Of a stretch of 64,000 nt of DNA, positions 52,150-63,696 are shown one piece after another; position 1 is the first letter of the stretch; each line of letters starts with the position of its first letter. Both the position numbers and the translations under genes were made by a program. Source of the stretch: Antedon bifida (Eukaryota > Echinodermata > Crinoidea > Comatulida > Antedonidae); NCBI GenBank assembly GCA_963402885.1, contig OY727095.1:18729001-18793000 (forward strand), written 5' to 3'. The notes beneath the pieces were generated by a model, which saw only the letters and a list, made by a program, of their open reading frames with translations, had not been told where the DNA came from and searched no databases.

Positions 52150-54009
52150 TTACAACAATTCTTTTCTGAGAGATTTTTCACCCTTTTTTGAAACTTTGCC
52201 GCTTTCCTTCTTTAAATTCAAGTATACCTTGAGGAATGCATTAGCTCTGATTTTCAACCAGTATCTAACTACAATTTGTAATAATTGAGCAGAAGCATTG
52301 TCACCTAGTGTATCTCTGGTTATTCTGCACCAGAAAGTTTGAACATTCTCCTTATTGATAATACGGTCATACAAATCAGCCAGATAGTTACTATTTAACA
52401 TCGTATTAAGTTTATTTGTAGCTAAATGCTGCCTTGTTTCTATTTCAACGCTTCTAAAAAACAGATATACATCATCATCAACAACAAACAAACCTGATCT
52501 ATTTTGTTTGTCGATCCATTCTTTGGAATAGTCGTAGAAGGAATGGGTTACGTTGGTACTACACACTTGCCACTTAGTGAGCACATCACAGTAGGCTCTG
52601 GCAGTACTACTTTTACCCTTTCGAAATCTTTTCACAAGCGCATAAGGCACATAACCGGCAACGTACCGAATTATCTTTTCTGTGTGAACATCCAACTGTG
52701 GGATGTCAGTTACCGTTTCCTCATGTGGCAAATCTATTTTATGCTTATCATTTAGAATTAACCTTAACATTGTACGTTGCAAAAATAGGTTCAGTGTTTT
52801 TACATGCTGCCCATCAGAGTTGACATTTAGCTCCTTTAACAGGGTGACCCACCTTCCCAAACTTGTACACATGTGTTGGTGAAATGCCCGGCACATCATC
52901 TCATCAGCTTCTGGTTTCATTTTCTTTGTGTTTCCTGATGTTATTACCTTCCAAAGTAATTTTGTACTGTCTTCCCAAAATGTTTTTATAATGACTGTAT
53001 TTGAGTGCTTCTGCAGATCATTTGCCAATTTTTTCACTTGACGAGCTATTGGATACAAGTCATTGCTGTATACTGGATCGTTCGCTAACATGGTAAAAGC
53101 AGCATCAACGTATTCATTAACCCTGCTGACAGCTTCATCTTCACTAAACTTATTGGAGGGTCGGTTGATGCCTGAAAATACAGAAAAGAAAGATTATTGA
53201 GCATACAACAGTTTTAATAAATGATGAGAATGCATTTAATATAGTAAAGATGAAATGTTCAAAATAAAATGTTATCATTCGTTCAAAATCCTTACTCTTT
53301 TTCCTTGATTGGTTTTTGGCTGGGTTTGTTGACACTTCCTTCTTCTGATGGGTTGCGGTAATAGTAGTTGGATGTAGGCCTACACTAACATCCATACCTA
53401 AATAGCATAATAAAATTGAAAATTAACTCATGTTGTCCTATAAGAATGAAAAATAATAATTTATCTAAAAAATACAGACTAATACTAATACTAATGGTTT
53501 GAGGTCTTGACAAGGTCATAGATGAGTTGGTTGCATCAGATGATAATCGTGCCTTCATAATTAATATAATAATATGAATGATGCATTATTGATGATTGTG
53601 CAATAAAATTAATGATATATTAGGCCTAGGCCTCCTATAGGGGGAAATCCATGGATGGATAGATTATAGGGCCTAGCCTAGCTAGACCTATCAATAAATC
53701 GGGCGGCTAATTTTTGGCGTACAGAAAGAAAAACTACAAAAATACTACCTAGCCTAGAGAGGACGAACGAATTCAGAATTATCGTTGTTACAATCAACCC
53801 GGTCGTGTAGACAGCCTAGAGTGGGCCGGGGCAGACGAGGCCTCTTTAAAAGAGAAGAGGTTCAGGTAACTAGGCCTAGCTACTAAACTTAAATGCAATG
53901 CCTAGTTTTAACCTAGCATACCATTTTCCAGGTCTTCATGTTCGCTGGCAAACTTCAATTCCTCGAGAATTCCGGGTTCCAATTCGTCCTCCAATTCATA
54001 AAAATCCAT
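52150..54009 (-). CDS. Unknown 403-aa accessory protein of the transposon
   Basis: Three minus-strand exons close into 403 codons: 54009-53922, 53397-53296, 53171-52150 (TAA), with GT-AG introns and matching phases (1, 1). I do not recognise the family. Visible features: a strongly acidic N-terminus (MDFYELEDELEPGILEEL), a lysine-rich segment after exon 2 (NQSRKKSK), and a long helical core. About two thirds along is a distinctive block, KIIRYVAGYVPYALVKRF. The C-terminus is basic (KKESGKVSKKGEKSLRKELL). No kelch repeats, PHD finger, THAP or DDE motif is seen, so it is not RAG2-like. Its place inside the inverted repeats, tail to tail with the transposase, suggests an accessory or regulatory role. 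That is inference. Confidence 0.85.
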
Positions 54010-54254
54010 AATGATAAATAAAACGCGTAAACAAAATGTATCGAGTGTGGTATAATTATTCTTCTGCTGTGTGTATGGTCGCCGCGTGTGTAGATCAGCA
54101 TCAACAACGAGTCTCGCTTGATGACGCGTCACATGAAAGCAATGGATATGCGCATGCTCAAATCTAACAAGCGACAGATCAACGGCAATTAAATGTTACG
54201 TAACAGTCAGATAATCCAATTAGCGGCGGGGTGGCCTATTCGTTTGATGTATTC

Positions 54255-54288
54255 TCGATGTTACTCCTTCCTAACTTATTTCTCCATG
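54255..54288 (-). repeat. Right terminal inverted repeat of the P-type element
   Basis: Exact reverse complement of 47836-47869; followed by the second ATTATAT at 54289-54295. Confidence 0.95.
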
Positions 54289-54295
54289 ATTATAT

Positions 54296-55070
54296 GTTAC
54301 ACAGTACATAAATACTTACATAAACATATGTTTTCTGTAGTTTCTGTAATCATCATCAATGTTGTTCATCGACGCCACATTCCAATAAAACGTCTACTTT
54401 GCTCCTTCAAAAAATTTACTTATTAAGCCACAACAGTCGTTTTTTTCTACATAACTATATTGTTATATATTGTACATGTTCTCTACAATATAACTAGTAG
54501 TTATCTCGTGTATGGGCATTATAACTTTACACTTGGCTACACTATATCACGCATGATTAAGCAGAGTGTTGTCATTGGATCGTATTATATATTGATTCGA
54601 GGAATTTTCCGGTTAGATGAGTAATTATGATTTATGTAAACATTATCAAAATAATCAATTTGAATTAATGAAAATTAATGAAATCTTTTTGAGAATTAAA
54701 GACAGAAATGTATGTATTATTCATGATGGAACAATATGATGCGTAACAAACAATATATTACAAATTAACTACCTAACTGGCTCCTACATTACAGTTTTTG
54801 GTCATTGTATCCACACAAAGCCTATAAAGAATGAAGAAACAATACCAGACCGTTTCAATCGATAAAGTTGTCTTTTTGTGTTTATTTCAGAGTTGTTATG
54901 TTTAGGCCTATTCGTGCAATTTGGGTATTGATTCCAATTTTTGTTCATAGTAAATGTAGGCCTACTAAAGCAGAAAATATAGTACATACAGTAGTAGCCG
55001 GCGAATCACTGCATAAGTAGGCCTAGCAATAAATCCTTTGCTTAGGAGAGTTACTACATACAGTACTTAC
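54296..55070. other. Noncoding flank right of the P-type transposon
   Basis: No gene recognised. Confidence 0.45.
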
Positions 55071-55395
55071 CTTCAAACTTAATATAAATGTTTCTCATGG
55101 CTTTATTTTTTTTCTTGCTTGACAATTTTGAGTAAATACACCAGCTTTTATGCGTTCATTTTTTGATGAATTCAACGTCTGTTTTACAAGGGGAGAGTTA
55201 AATTACAATTTAACTCTTCCCTGATTTTAGTATGTGTTCTATTAAACAATTTTTGTAGATTTACTTCATGCCTACTTCGAACTTAATATTATTGTTTCTC
55301 ATGGCTTTGTTTTTTGTTTTTTTTCCTGCGTGACAATTTTGAGTAAATACACCAGCTTAAATGTGTTCATTTTATGGCGAATTCAACGTTTGTAC
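55071..55395 (+). repeat. About 120-bp direct duplication around a hairpin
   Basis: 55071-55185 and 55273-55395 share CTTCAAACTTAATAT..TGTTTCTCATGGCTTT, GACAATTTTGAGTAAATACA and GAATTCAACGT. Between them, GGGGAGAGTTAAATT-ACA-ATTTAACTCTTCCC forms a near-perfect hairpin at 55190-55223. Confidence 0.7.
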
Positions 55396-56641
55396 TGTGT
55401 TCTTATACACAAAACAATTTTTATAAAATTCAGAAAAGTGTAACGAATCTATCGATCATGACGTCATCTGATTGAACTTGTGAAAATAGTATTGTTTGTT
55501 TAAATAGTATTGTTTATATAAATGGTTATTTCTAGGAAATAGGAAAATCTCATCTTGAATGTGTGTCAGCGCGCTTGCATTATAAAGTGTGTTCTTGAAC
55601 AAAACAAGGGTAATGTTTGTTAAGTTTAATAAAAAGATCATCTGAATTGGTGATGATCTTACCATATGAATACAATGTAATAACTTCCTGATTATAAACC
55701 ATGGTGAATACACCGAACAAAATGACTATACAGCACATTTAATTCACGGTCAGAAGTGTAGTGTGTATTAAATAAAATGAATAAAGATTGTGAATCATTT
55801 CATAAGGTAACTCGTCAAACTTTAAGCTTAAAGGCCAATTTACACAGACGAGCGGAACGTACGAAAACCGCGTAGAATCTGTATCTATCCTCAGAAACCG
55901 CCCGTTGTGTAGGAATAATTGTAGCTCATACAATGTATCCGATGGGTTTAAACGAGAGATTTTAGGTTCTAGTTCTTGGTGAAATTTTATTACTCGATCA
56001 TATCATGAGATTGAACCCGTTCAGGCTTAGTTAAGTTACTCGCTAAGTTGGATACGAGTTGCTTACCTTGTTGGGAGATCACCAACTTACCTGGGTATAA
56101 CAAGCCTGAACCGGCACTATGTATCTGTTGTGAGATATCTTGCTCGAAACTACATTCATTCATTTGGTCAAAACAACAACAATATACTCGATAATGTAGG
56201 CCTACGAGAACAAGATTACAAGCAATATATAACTAGAAATTGGAGTTAAAAGGTTATATAAACCTTCCATTAAAAGCAGAAAACATATCAAAGATTTACA
56301 TTTAATAGGGGCCTACACGTTTTTAAAAGAACTGTTGACAATAACGAAAAGATTTTGACCACGATAGCCCCCAAAACCCAAATTCAACAGGTTTATTTCT
56401 GCTGGGGGTCCTGAAACAAAATTACACGGTGTAACTGTATTGATTAGCTTGTTCAGTCCAGGTTGTTATCTCATGTGACATTCATCATAGGTTCTACTAA
56501 TCATATTGATAACGTACGCGCGGGGGGAAGGAGAGAGAGAGAGTTCTCCGGGCGGATTTTACCGGGTTGACAATTCGTACCGGGCTGGGTAGAATTAGAA
56601 GAAAAAAAGAAGAGGAGAGGTAAGAGCGAGAGAAAGGCAAC
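55396..56641. other. Noncoding stretch
   Basis: No gene. It contains a small hairpin (AAGATCATC...TGATGATCTT, 55636-55662) and a GAGA tract at 56527-56545. Confidence 0.4.
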
Positions 56642-56910
56642 CCTGTCTACTCTATTAAACTAGTTTGAAAAAAAAAATGTGCCCAAATATGGTAGTGATA
56701 TGCTTAAATATGGTAGTGAAGTGACATCATCATGTACATTACATCTCATGTTTTTGTCACATAATATAAAGTTTGATTGTAGACACTATCAAACTAGTTT
56801 GACAAAAAAAGTGTGATGTGCACAAATATGGTAGTGACATTCTTAAATATGGTAGTGAAATGGCACATCACATTTTGTTGTAACATAAAGTTTGATAGTG
56901 TAGACAGAGC
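56642..56910. mobile_element. MITE dimer, TCTGTCTACACTATCAAAC family
   Basis: Two head-to-tail units of about 130 bp, joined near 56780. Ends: CCTGTCTACTCTATTAAACTAG on the left and TTTGATAGTGTAGACAGAGC on the right. Each unit contains AAATATGGTAGTGA twice. Related units occur at 63697-64000. Confidence 0.65.
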
Positions 56911-58143
56911 TGTAAGTAGGGAAGGGTAAAAGGAAATAAAACGAGTAAAAATAGGATTATTGAATAGTTTAACATATTATGCATAGCATACACAGAAAGA
57001 ACGTGTCGCATGAACTGTATTCGCTTTCCATATTTACTCGATTCTATTATACCCTGTGGCTTCAAATGTTACATTATGTTCGTGCATACAGATCAAAACG
57101 ACTAAAAATAACTTTTTACCATGAATATTTTATTTGAATTTCATTTAATCTACGGTTTGGTAACATACTTACGTAATTATGATATGCACATTGTGATTAG
57201 TGAACTGCAAATAGGTTGTATGTGTAATAATGAATATGTATTACAATAAATAATACATTAAAATCTATGTTGTATCGGATGCCTTGTGACGACATTTGTA
57301 CTGTATAGGGCATATTGCTGGTAGCTGTATAAATTGTTTACATGTATATCGTATTTATTCGAATAAACGACTCGGAGCGTTTGTTGTTCAGGAGGGTTTT
57401 TAGGAAGGAGTTTATTTGGGGAAGGCATTTATTTATTTGTGTGTAATATGGTAACATGTATAATCAAATAAATACCCCTAGATATGAAAAAATACAACAT
57501 AATTAGCCTAATATCGAGAAGTGATAAAATCAAAACATCTTTGTAAATTGTAGATCATGTAAACCTATGAATTCTACTACAAATGGAAATGTTTTTTTCT
57601 TCAATAGCCCTATAGCTCTTGTAAACAATGTTTTCTTGTCACCAACTTCGGTATGTTGTAGTATTTTGTATTGAAACATGAAACACAATGAACACAGTTT
57701 AGTTACTCATAGAAAACAAAACGAAATAATTCCAACTATAACTATATAGAGACAAAATCCGTGTGTAGACAATTGCTTATTACAATGTTATTCTCTATAT
57801 TATGCCTAATGTTATCGTCTACTAGATTTAGTCTTTATTCGAATAAATGCCCCGGGGCTAATACAGCATCTCATTTATATCACATGTAGTGTCCGTATCA
57901 TGTAAGGTTAGGTTAAGGGGATGGGTTTAAGTGGAATTTATTCGAGGGAGGCGTTAATTTTGGTGTGTATAATCAAAAACAAATAAATTCTCCCTAAATA
58001 TGAAAACACAATTAATATAAAGAAGTGATCAAATTAAATACAGCAAAAAGTCTATCAAAATACTTGGTCAATTATGCGTCATATATATATTATAAGTCAA
58101 TGAATGCCACTACAAATAGAAATATGTGCTCTGCGCCGTATAC
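56911..58143. repeat. Region with ATTCGAATAAACG-type repeats
   Basis: 57350-57490 and 57830-57995 share TTATTCGAATAAA(C/T)G, GGAGGCGTT-like and ATAATCAAA.ACAAATAAAT..CCCTA(A/G)ATATGAAAA blocks. Further copies lie at 63130-63240 and 63360-63430, and a fragment at 32805-32850. The ends look inverted (ATTCGAATAAA). No gene. Confidence 0.5.
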
Positions 58144-58465
58144 TTAAAGATGTATTGTCCCCCAAAAACATGAAAAATGAAGATTAATTAAATCTGACTT
58201 TAAATATGTTATTTTGTAGTTTTAATAAAGTTAATCACTTCCATAGAAAAAAACGATAAAAACAATGTTTTCACTTGTAAAATGACAAAATATATGGTTA
58301 AATTCAACCAAAAATCCATTGGCTGGCAGCCAATTTTTCCAGGTAAATACATTTATTTCGATCCAATTTTTGGTCAAAGTGGATAACTGTTATGTTACAT
58401 TAAAATGGAATATTCAATAACAAATGTTTAAAGAATTATTTTTTCAGGAGTCAATACATCTTTAA
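58144..58465. mobile_element. MITE with TTAAAGATGTATTG termini, compact copy
   Basis: 322 bp between TTAAAGATGTATTGTCCCCC and its inverted partner CAATACATCTTTAA; no coding sequence. Same family as 12054-12680. Confidence 0.75.
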
Positions 58466-59575
58466 TGTCTCTAGAAGTAGTAGTGCCAGTGCAATGTTTA
58501 TTGAACATGGTGTCCCTTCCTTTAGTGAGTACATGCGAAAATCTACCTATGGTTTCATGCAACGTATGTTGAATATTCATAACATCCTTGTTTTTGCAAT
58601 CATATGCTCCATAACTCCAAAATGTATTGTAGATGGAGAAGCATTCTATATACATAAATTTAGAGTTTACGATTTTTCTTTTTCTGTTTATAAGTTTATT
58701 AATATGGATGATATTTCCGAAATAAAAAGAAATTGAATAAAATATTGTTTATTTTAGGGAGGCTTTATTCAAAAAACGATGTTCTATGGGGTGGGGGTAC
58801 GGTTATTCGAATAGATCAGATTTGTTCGGTTGATCAGCTGGAATGTTGTGATCGTGAGGATGAGGTCTACATAAGCGTAGTGTGAACAGTCAAATAAAAG
58901 ATGCCAACAACAGATTCAACTATAATTATTTAATTGCACAGTCATTAGTAAAGATTAACAAATGAATAAAACATTTTACTCTACTGCTTTTCTAGTTACA
59001 TCATTAAAACATGAGTTTAATCTTTAGTATGCTATTTAATCTATGTCATTTAATGTACAAAATAACTTTCATAGATAGATTCAAGATTCAATATTAAAAT
59101 AATTACTTTCGTATCATTCCTTCAGTAATAATTGCACTAAATATTTATATTGCTGCAGTATAAAGTTTAGTTGACATTTTGATGTTAAGTAACTGTTCTG
59201 AATCCACCGACATGTCTGCATATGGCCTAAGAGAATTTAGATTATTTTAATGCCCTATTGTTCAATGAAATCTAAGTAACATTTGACATTTATCAATTAT
59301 TTATATATAGAAAAAGTTCCGACACTCCAGCAATGGATCATACCATTTTCATAATAGGGTATTGTCAAAGCACAGATGCTATCCTGCACCAAGTAAAATA
59401 ACTAAACTCATATGATGAATTTTTCCTATTTATATATATATATATATAATAATAATAAATATTTTATTTTGAGGCAGAAACAAGAAATTTGTCTGTTTTA
59501 TTTTTATACATGATCCTGCCTATGCAGCACCTATTTCTTTCCTGATATATAATAAATACTCCGTAAAACCTCTGT
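58466..59575. other. Noncoding stretch
   Basis: A short open frame on each strand at 58430-58736 has no recognisable domain and overlaps the MITE end. (AT)n at 59432-59448. No gene supported. Confidence 0.4.
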
Positions 59576-60010
59576 TTTTTTGGGGTGGGCTTGTTTTCGA
59601 GATTACCTTTGTAAACTGAAAAAAGAGGCTTTTTTTTTCAGATATGCTACTAAAATAAGAACAGATAAGAAGATACAAGATCCGAAGAACCATATTAGGA
59701 AAACAACAAACTGTAGCAGAAATATATATGGCTAGTTTGTTGAGATAATTAAGGGTTGTAAGGTCATTAAATGATATGAAGCAGACAATACGATACTGTA
59801 CAAGATGCAATCTTTACAATAACTGCAGAATTAACATATGAGGCTTGATGGTTGAGATAATTAAGGGTTGTAAGATCATGGATATATTGATAGTGATACC
59901 GTACGATAACACAATCATACATTTCTTTCCTTTGACATTCGAATACAGTTTATCTGGAAAAGAAGACCATACTATCTAAAAAAGAAGCCCTTTTCGAGGT
60001 TTTACGGTAC
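59576..60010 (+). repeat. Dispersed repeat Z, copy 1
   Basis: Shares with 62020-62430 the order GGGCTTGTTTTCGAGATTAC, ATATGAGGCTTGAT.GTTGAG, ATAATTAAGGGTTGTAAG(A/G)TCAT, GATAACAC..TCATACATTTCT and AAAGAAG.CCATACTATCT. The ATAATTAAGGGTTGTAAG segment is itself doubled here (59747 and 59855). No coding capacity. Confidence 0.65.
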
Positions 60011-60689
60011 TGTATTGATTAGGAATGTTAAAAATACTTACAATATCTACCTATATTTAGTCCTATTCCATAAATACTAAATACTAACAAAATATGAAAT
60101 ATATTGACGGTTCTACAAATTATTAAGTACATGTAATATTACGGTTGATTAAAGTTAGATGGATGTTTCTACCATATTTGTTGCCATATAATCTACTGTA
60201 TTTAACAGATTAAGTGCACTATTTCGGTGGGAATGTTGAGTTTACTTAATATTCATGATTGCAACATTTTGGAGTGAATAATAATGAAAAAATTAAAAAA
60301 TAATTATTATTTTGGTTTGTTTTGTTATCTTTTCAACTTGTAAAAACAGTTTTCAATTATAAGCAATAGTACTTTACTTTATGTTCTCAAATCCAACAAG
60401 CAATAATGTTTGCCATTTCCAAATGTCTGTATTTTGTTCAAAACAACAAAAACAAACAAGCTTCAATGACACAGTTTTAAATATCATCATTCATCTACGT
60501 GTTCAGTGAACCAAAATACAGACGTGCCTTCAATAACAAAGTGTTAAAATTGCAAACAGTTGTGTCACGTTATGTTTCTTTCCAAACACATACATAATAA
60601 TAATAGTATCTGTTCTTATTGCACAATCCTACTGTGTGCATCACATTATTATCCCAGTCATTAAAATCAAACACATATGAAAACATACT
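60011..60689. other. Noncoding stretch
   Basis: AT-rich; nothing recognised. Confidence 0.45.
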
Positions 60690-60885
60690 CCCATAATGCA
60701 GCTAGTAATCAGTGCAAAGGTGGGTCTTGATTTAACCGGGTACCCAGTTATACACTTGGGTGGAGAGAGGCAAACACTCAAGTTTTTTGAGTAATGATAC
60801 AAGTAATGCGGCGAGAGTTGGATTCAAACTCATGATCAGTAATCCAACGTCCAACACACTGCGCCACACGCCCTTACTCACTAAC
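60690..60885 (-). mobile_element. tRNA-derived SINE, second copy (inverted)
   Basis: The reverse complement matches the head and central body of the SINE at 35165-35480: GGGCGTGTGGCGCAGTGTGT, a B box degraded to AGTTTGAATCC, CTCTCCACCCAAGTGTA, GGGTACCCGG and GCTGCATTATGGG. The distal tail is missing. Confidence 0.8.
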
Positions 60886-61559
60886 ACCTGATATGATCAC
60901 TTTGACTGCGTCACTTGTTCACCAGTTAAGAAATAGTAACATTGATTGCACACCAGTTCTTTTGCACTCTGAGCAGCTGGGGCTGAAGTAAAGAATGAAT
61001 GATTTTACAACATTTTAACGAATTATAGGTAATAGTTATAGGTAAATTATTATTTATACTGGGCGATATCTTCAGTTAAAGGCTGGTCTGCCAGAGGGCC
61101 CAGTTATGATCAGTGGCTGTGAGTGACAGTGATTGTGTGTACTAGTAGACCGGGGGAACTCTCTACTTGGCCAATCTGTAATCTGTACACAAAAATTAAT
61201 CGGAAAGTTGATATATGCCATCCTATGACCTGAAGCATTTACGTTTGAATCTTACCCAATATTTAATTTCTTGTAGCATATCAGATTTCATTACTAGCTA
61301 TTTTCATATACAGTCGACTCTCTCAATACCTGACTGTCTGAAACTGGAAACTCTCCCAAAACTAGACTTTTTTTGAAGTCCAAAAGGTCCCAAATTCATT
61401 TTTACCATTAAAAACACATCCCGAATACCATACTTTCCGGAAACCCAGATATATTAGGCCAGCTCAAATGTGTCCAGTATTGGGAGAATTTGACTGTATA
61501 TACTGTATCAACAAACAGATGGATGAACTTAATTGATGACTAATAAATATTAAACTTAC
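60886..61559. other. Noncoding stretch downstream of the protrudin-like exons
   Basis: The last FYVE exon (expected CxxC-containing) should lie on this side, but I could not find it here. Confidence 0.4.
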
Positions 61560-62868
61560 AAGTTGCACCAAACGATGAGCGTGGGATCTTCTTGAAGCAG
61601 CATTTTGGACAGAATTGGTTTCCACAATAGCGACAATAACGCTAAGAAAAAGAACAGCTTTGGTTTTATACGACAAGTAACAATTTGTATGAAAATCTAG
61701 AATGGTCGGAGATGGTAAAAACTTACTCTTCTCTTTAAAACGGATGTAAAGACAGTGTTACACAGGATGCAACTAGGAGGCTTGTTGGTTTTTGTTTTTT
61801 CATCTCCTTTCTCGTCTATGTTTGTTCTTGATAGATGTTCTTCTTTTGTGTCATTGTACATTGATTCAGTGTCTGAGTTACATTCTACATCAGACTGGTA
61901 CCAAAATAAAAAAGTATTGTAAAATAAAAAAACGTGATAAAATATCAGCACTTTATTTCCATATCAATAAATATATTGTAAAATTACAAAGAATCCCATG
62001 GGGTTCTTTCTTTTTTAGGAGTCTTGGGTGGGCTTCTTTTCAAGATGGGCTTCCTTTCGAGATTACTTTTACAAACTGAAGAGGTGACTTCTTTTCAAAA
62101 TGAAATGTAAATTTTGTGAATTGTTTCTACAATAATATGGTTTTTAGACATTCCCTGCCAATTACAATAATTGTAGAATTAATATATGAGGCTTGATTGT
62201 TGAGATAATTAAGGGTTGTAAGATCATGGATATATTGATACCATACGATAACACGCTCATACATTTCTATTCCTTTGACTTTCAAATATAGTCTATCTCG
62301 AAAAGAAGCCCATACTATCTTGAAAATAAGCGGGCTTGATTTTGAGATGGGCTTCTTTTCGAGATTACTTTTGCAAACCACAGAGAGGGCTTCTTTTCAA
62401 AATGGACTTCTTTTTTAGGGTTTACAATAACTGTACTGTCGTGTGTAAAGCATTGGTCATTTACATTTTTTTTTTTCATAAATAAATAATAACTTACATC
62501 CACTGGAGTAGACAATTCTTGTATTGACTCTGTTGAAGGCTGAAGACAAAACATTGAGAATGTTAAATTATATATGTAGGAATTTTGCCTAGTTGGGGTG
62601 GGATTATACTTGTCATAAACAGCAACAATAAACAGGTATGTATATATATGCAAGACAAAACTGAAATTCTGTCTAATTAACAGTGAAATATACAAATATT
62701 ACCTTTTCCCTTTTTTCAACAAACTTATAAATGCTGGAATACGCAGACAATAAAAAGCAGTAAAATCCTCTATTAATTGCAAATAAACTGCAAACTAAAA
62801 CAGCTCCAGTCAATTGGTTAGGAAGAAGAAAAAATGCTAATATCGCCAACAAACATGCACCATAAAAC
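61560..62868 (-). CDS. Protrudin (ZFYVE27)-like protein, internal exons
   Basis: Four minus-strand exons with matching phases: 62868-62703, 62539-62498, 61894-61727, 61641-61560, all GT-AG. The first encodes a hydrophobic hairpin (CLLAILAFFLLPNQLTG..VLVCSLFAI), then a charged end (KFVEKREK). The third is acidic and ends in the first zinc pair, CILCNTVF..LKRR. The fourth gives YCRYCGNQFCPKCCFKKIPR and SSFGAT. Together these form a FYVE-type zinc finger whose C..C..F..LK(K)RR..C..CGN.FC..CC..K.P.SS.GAT pattern matches protrudin. In that family, the membrane hairpin holds the protein in the ER and the FYVE domain binds phosphoinositides, promoting endosome contacts and neurite growth. The start and the final zinc-pair exon were not found, so the gene is partial. 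Confidence 0.65.
62020..62430 (+). repeat. Dispersed repeat Z, copy 2
   Basis: Lies in an intron of the protrudin-like gene. Shares its blocks with 59576-60010 and has additional GGGCTTCTTTTCGAGATTAC copies near both ends (62030 and 62345). Confidence 0.65.
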
Positions 62869-63696
62869 CTAAAAACATATAATTTAGTACACATCAGTGA
62901 ATTAATGGTTTGTTTAATGGTCTGTAAAAGGATAATGTCTGAATCCGAAATGTCAAAGTCAGTGGATGAAATAACATTAATGATAATTGGGTTAAAAATT
63001 GACTTCATGACAGTTCTATTTATGAATATATCTATGTTTTGAGCTTCACAGATACAAGGCTATTGCCACAAAATAAAGGATAAGTCTATTTTACATGATT
63101 AGCATGGAAACACACGATGAATGTTAGAAACCGTATATATTTGAATAAACGCCGCTGGGCATTTATTATTCGAGGGAGGCGTTTTTTTTTTTAATGTAAT
63201 ATTGTAACATGTATAATAAAAAAAATGCTCCCTAAATATATGTGATAAAATACAGTAAAAAATCTATCAAAATGCTTGGTAAATTTATAGATAATGAAAG
63301 TCAATGAATTTTTGCGTGTAATGCATGTGGCGGAGTGTTTATGTTAAGAAAAAAATAATGGCCCCGGGCATTATTTGAGTTCATTCCAAATGATGTTTTA
63401 TGGGGGCATTTATTTCGAATAAATTTTGAATAAATGTGTTAAAATGACTAAAGTATGGAGACACTTGGGAAGCTCCTTCACAACAACTGCTCATGGCACA
63501 GACGGTAAGTTGTGGTTTAGAATTGTAATAACCACAGTGCTTCAGATTAGATATTTAGTTGTCGGTCTAATTCTAAACTATCCTTTGGACATATTGAAAG
63601 TAGATAAATAAATAGATGACTTAAGTTAAAATGTCAACTTGTATTGCACACTACTGAAGTAAGAGACAGTAGTCTCCTGTGAGGTGTACAATACAA
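62869..63696. other. Upstream side of the protrudin-like exons, with ATTCGAATAAA repeats
   Basis: Further 5' exons must exist but are not recognised here. 63130-63240 and 63360-63430 carry the TTTGAATAAACGCC / GGAGGCGTT repeat family. Confidence 0.4.

Larger units (their letters stand above)
47836..54288. mobile_element. Complete two-gene P-superfamily transposon
   Basis: 6,453 bp flanked by direct ATTATAT (47829-47835 and 54289-54295). The termini are perfect 34-bp inverted repeats, 47836-47869 and 54255-54288, starting CATGGAGAAATAAG and continuing through TTAGGAAGGAGTAACATCGA. The first 13 bases resemble the Drosophila P-element terminus. The flanking repeat is 7 bp by strict reading; P elements usually duplicate 8 bp. 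A direct 11-bp TAATCCAATTA lies subterminally on both sides (47886-47896, 54212-54222). Inside are a transposase gene (plus) and an unknown gene (minus), both intact and tail to tail. Perfect termini, open frames and intact splice sites suggest a young, possibly autonomous copy. Confidence 0.93.

Noticed and set aside
52150-54009. RAG2-like gene, given the ProtoRAG-like layout
   Set aside because: No kelch repeats or PHD finger; only the gene orientation is similar.
58428-58736. Overlapping open frames on both strands
   Set aside because: One overlaps the end of the MITE at 58144-58465, and neither shows a domain or splice context.
62315-62695. 126-codon minus-strand frame as one exon
   Set aside because: Only the 14-codon segment between the acceptor and donor (62539-62498) fits the phase of its neighbours; the rest is intron and repeat Z.
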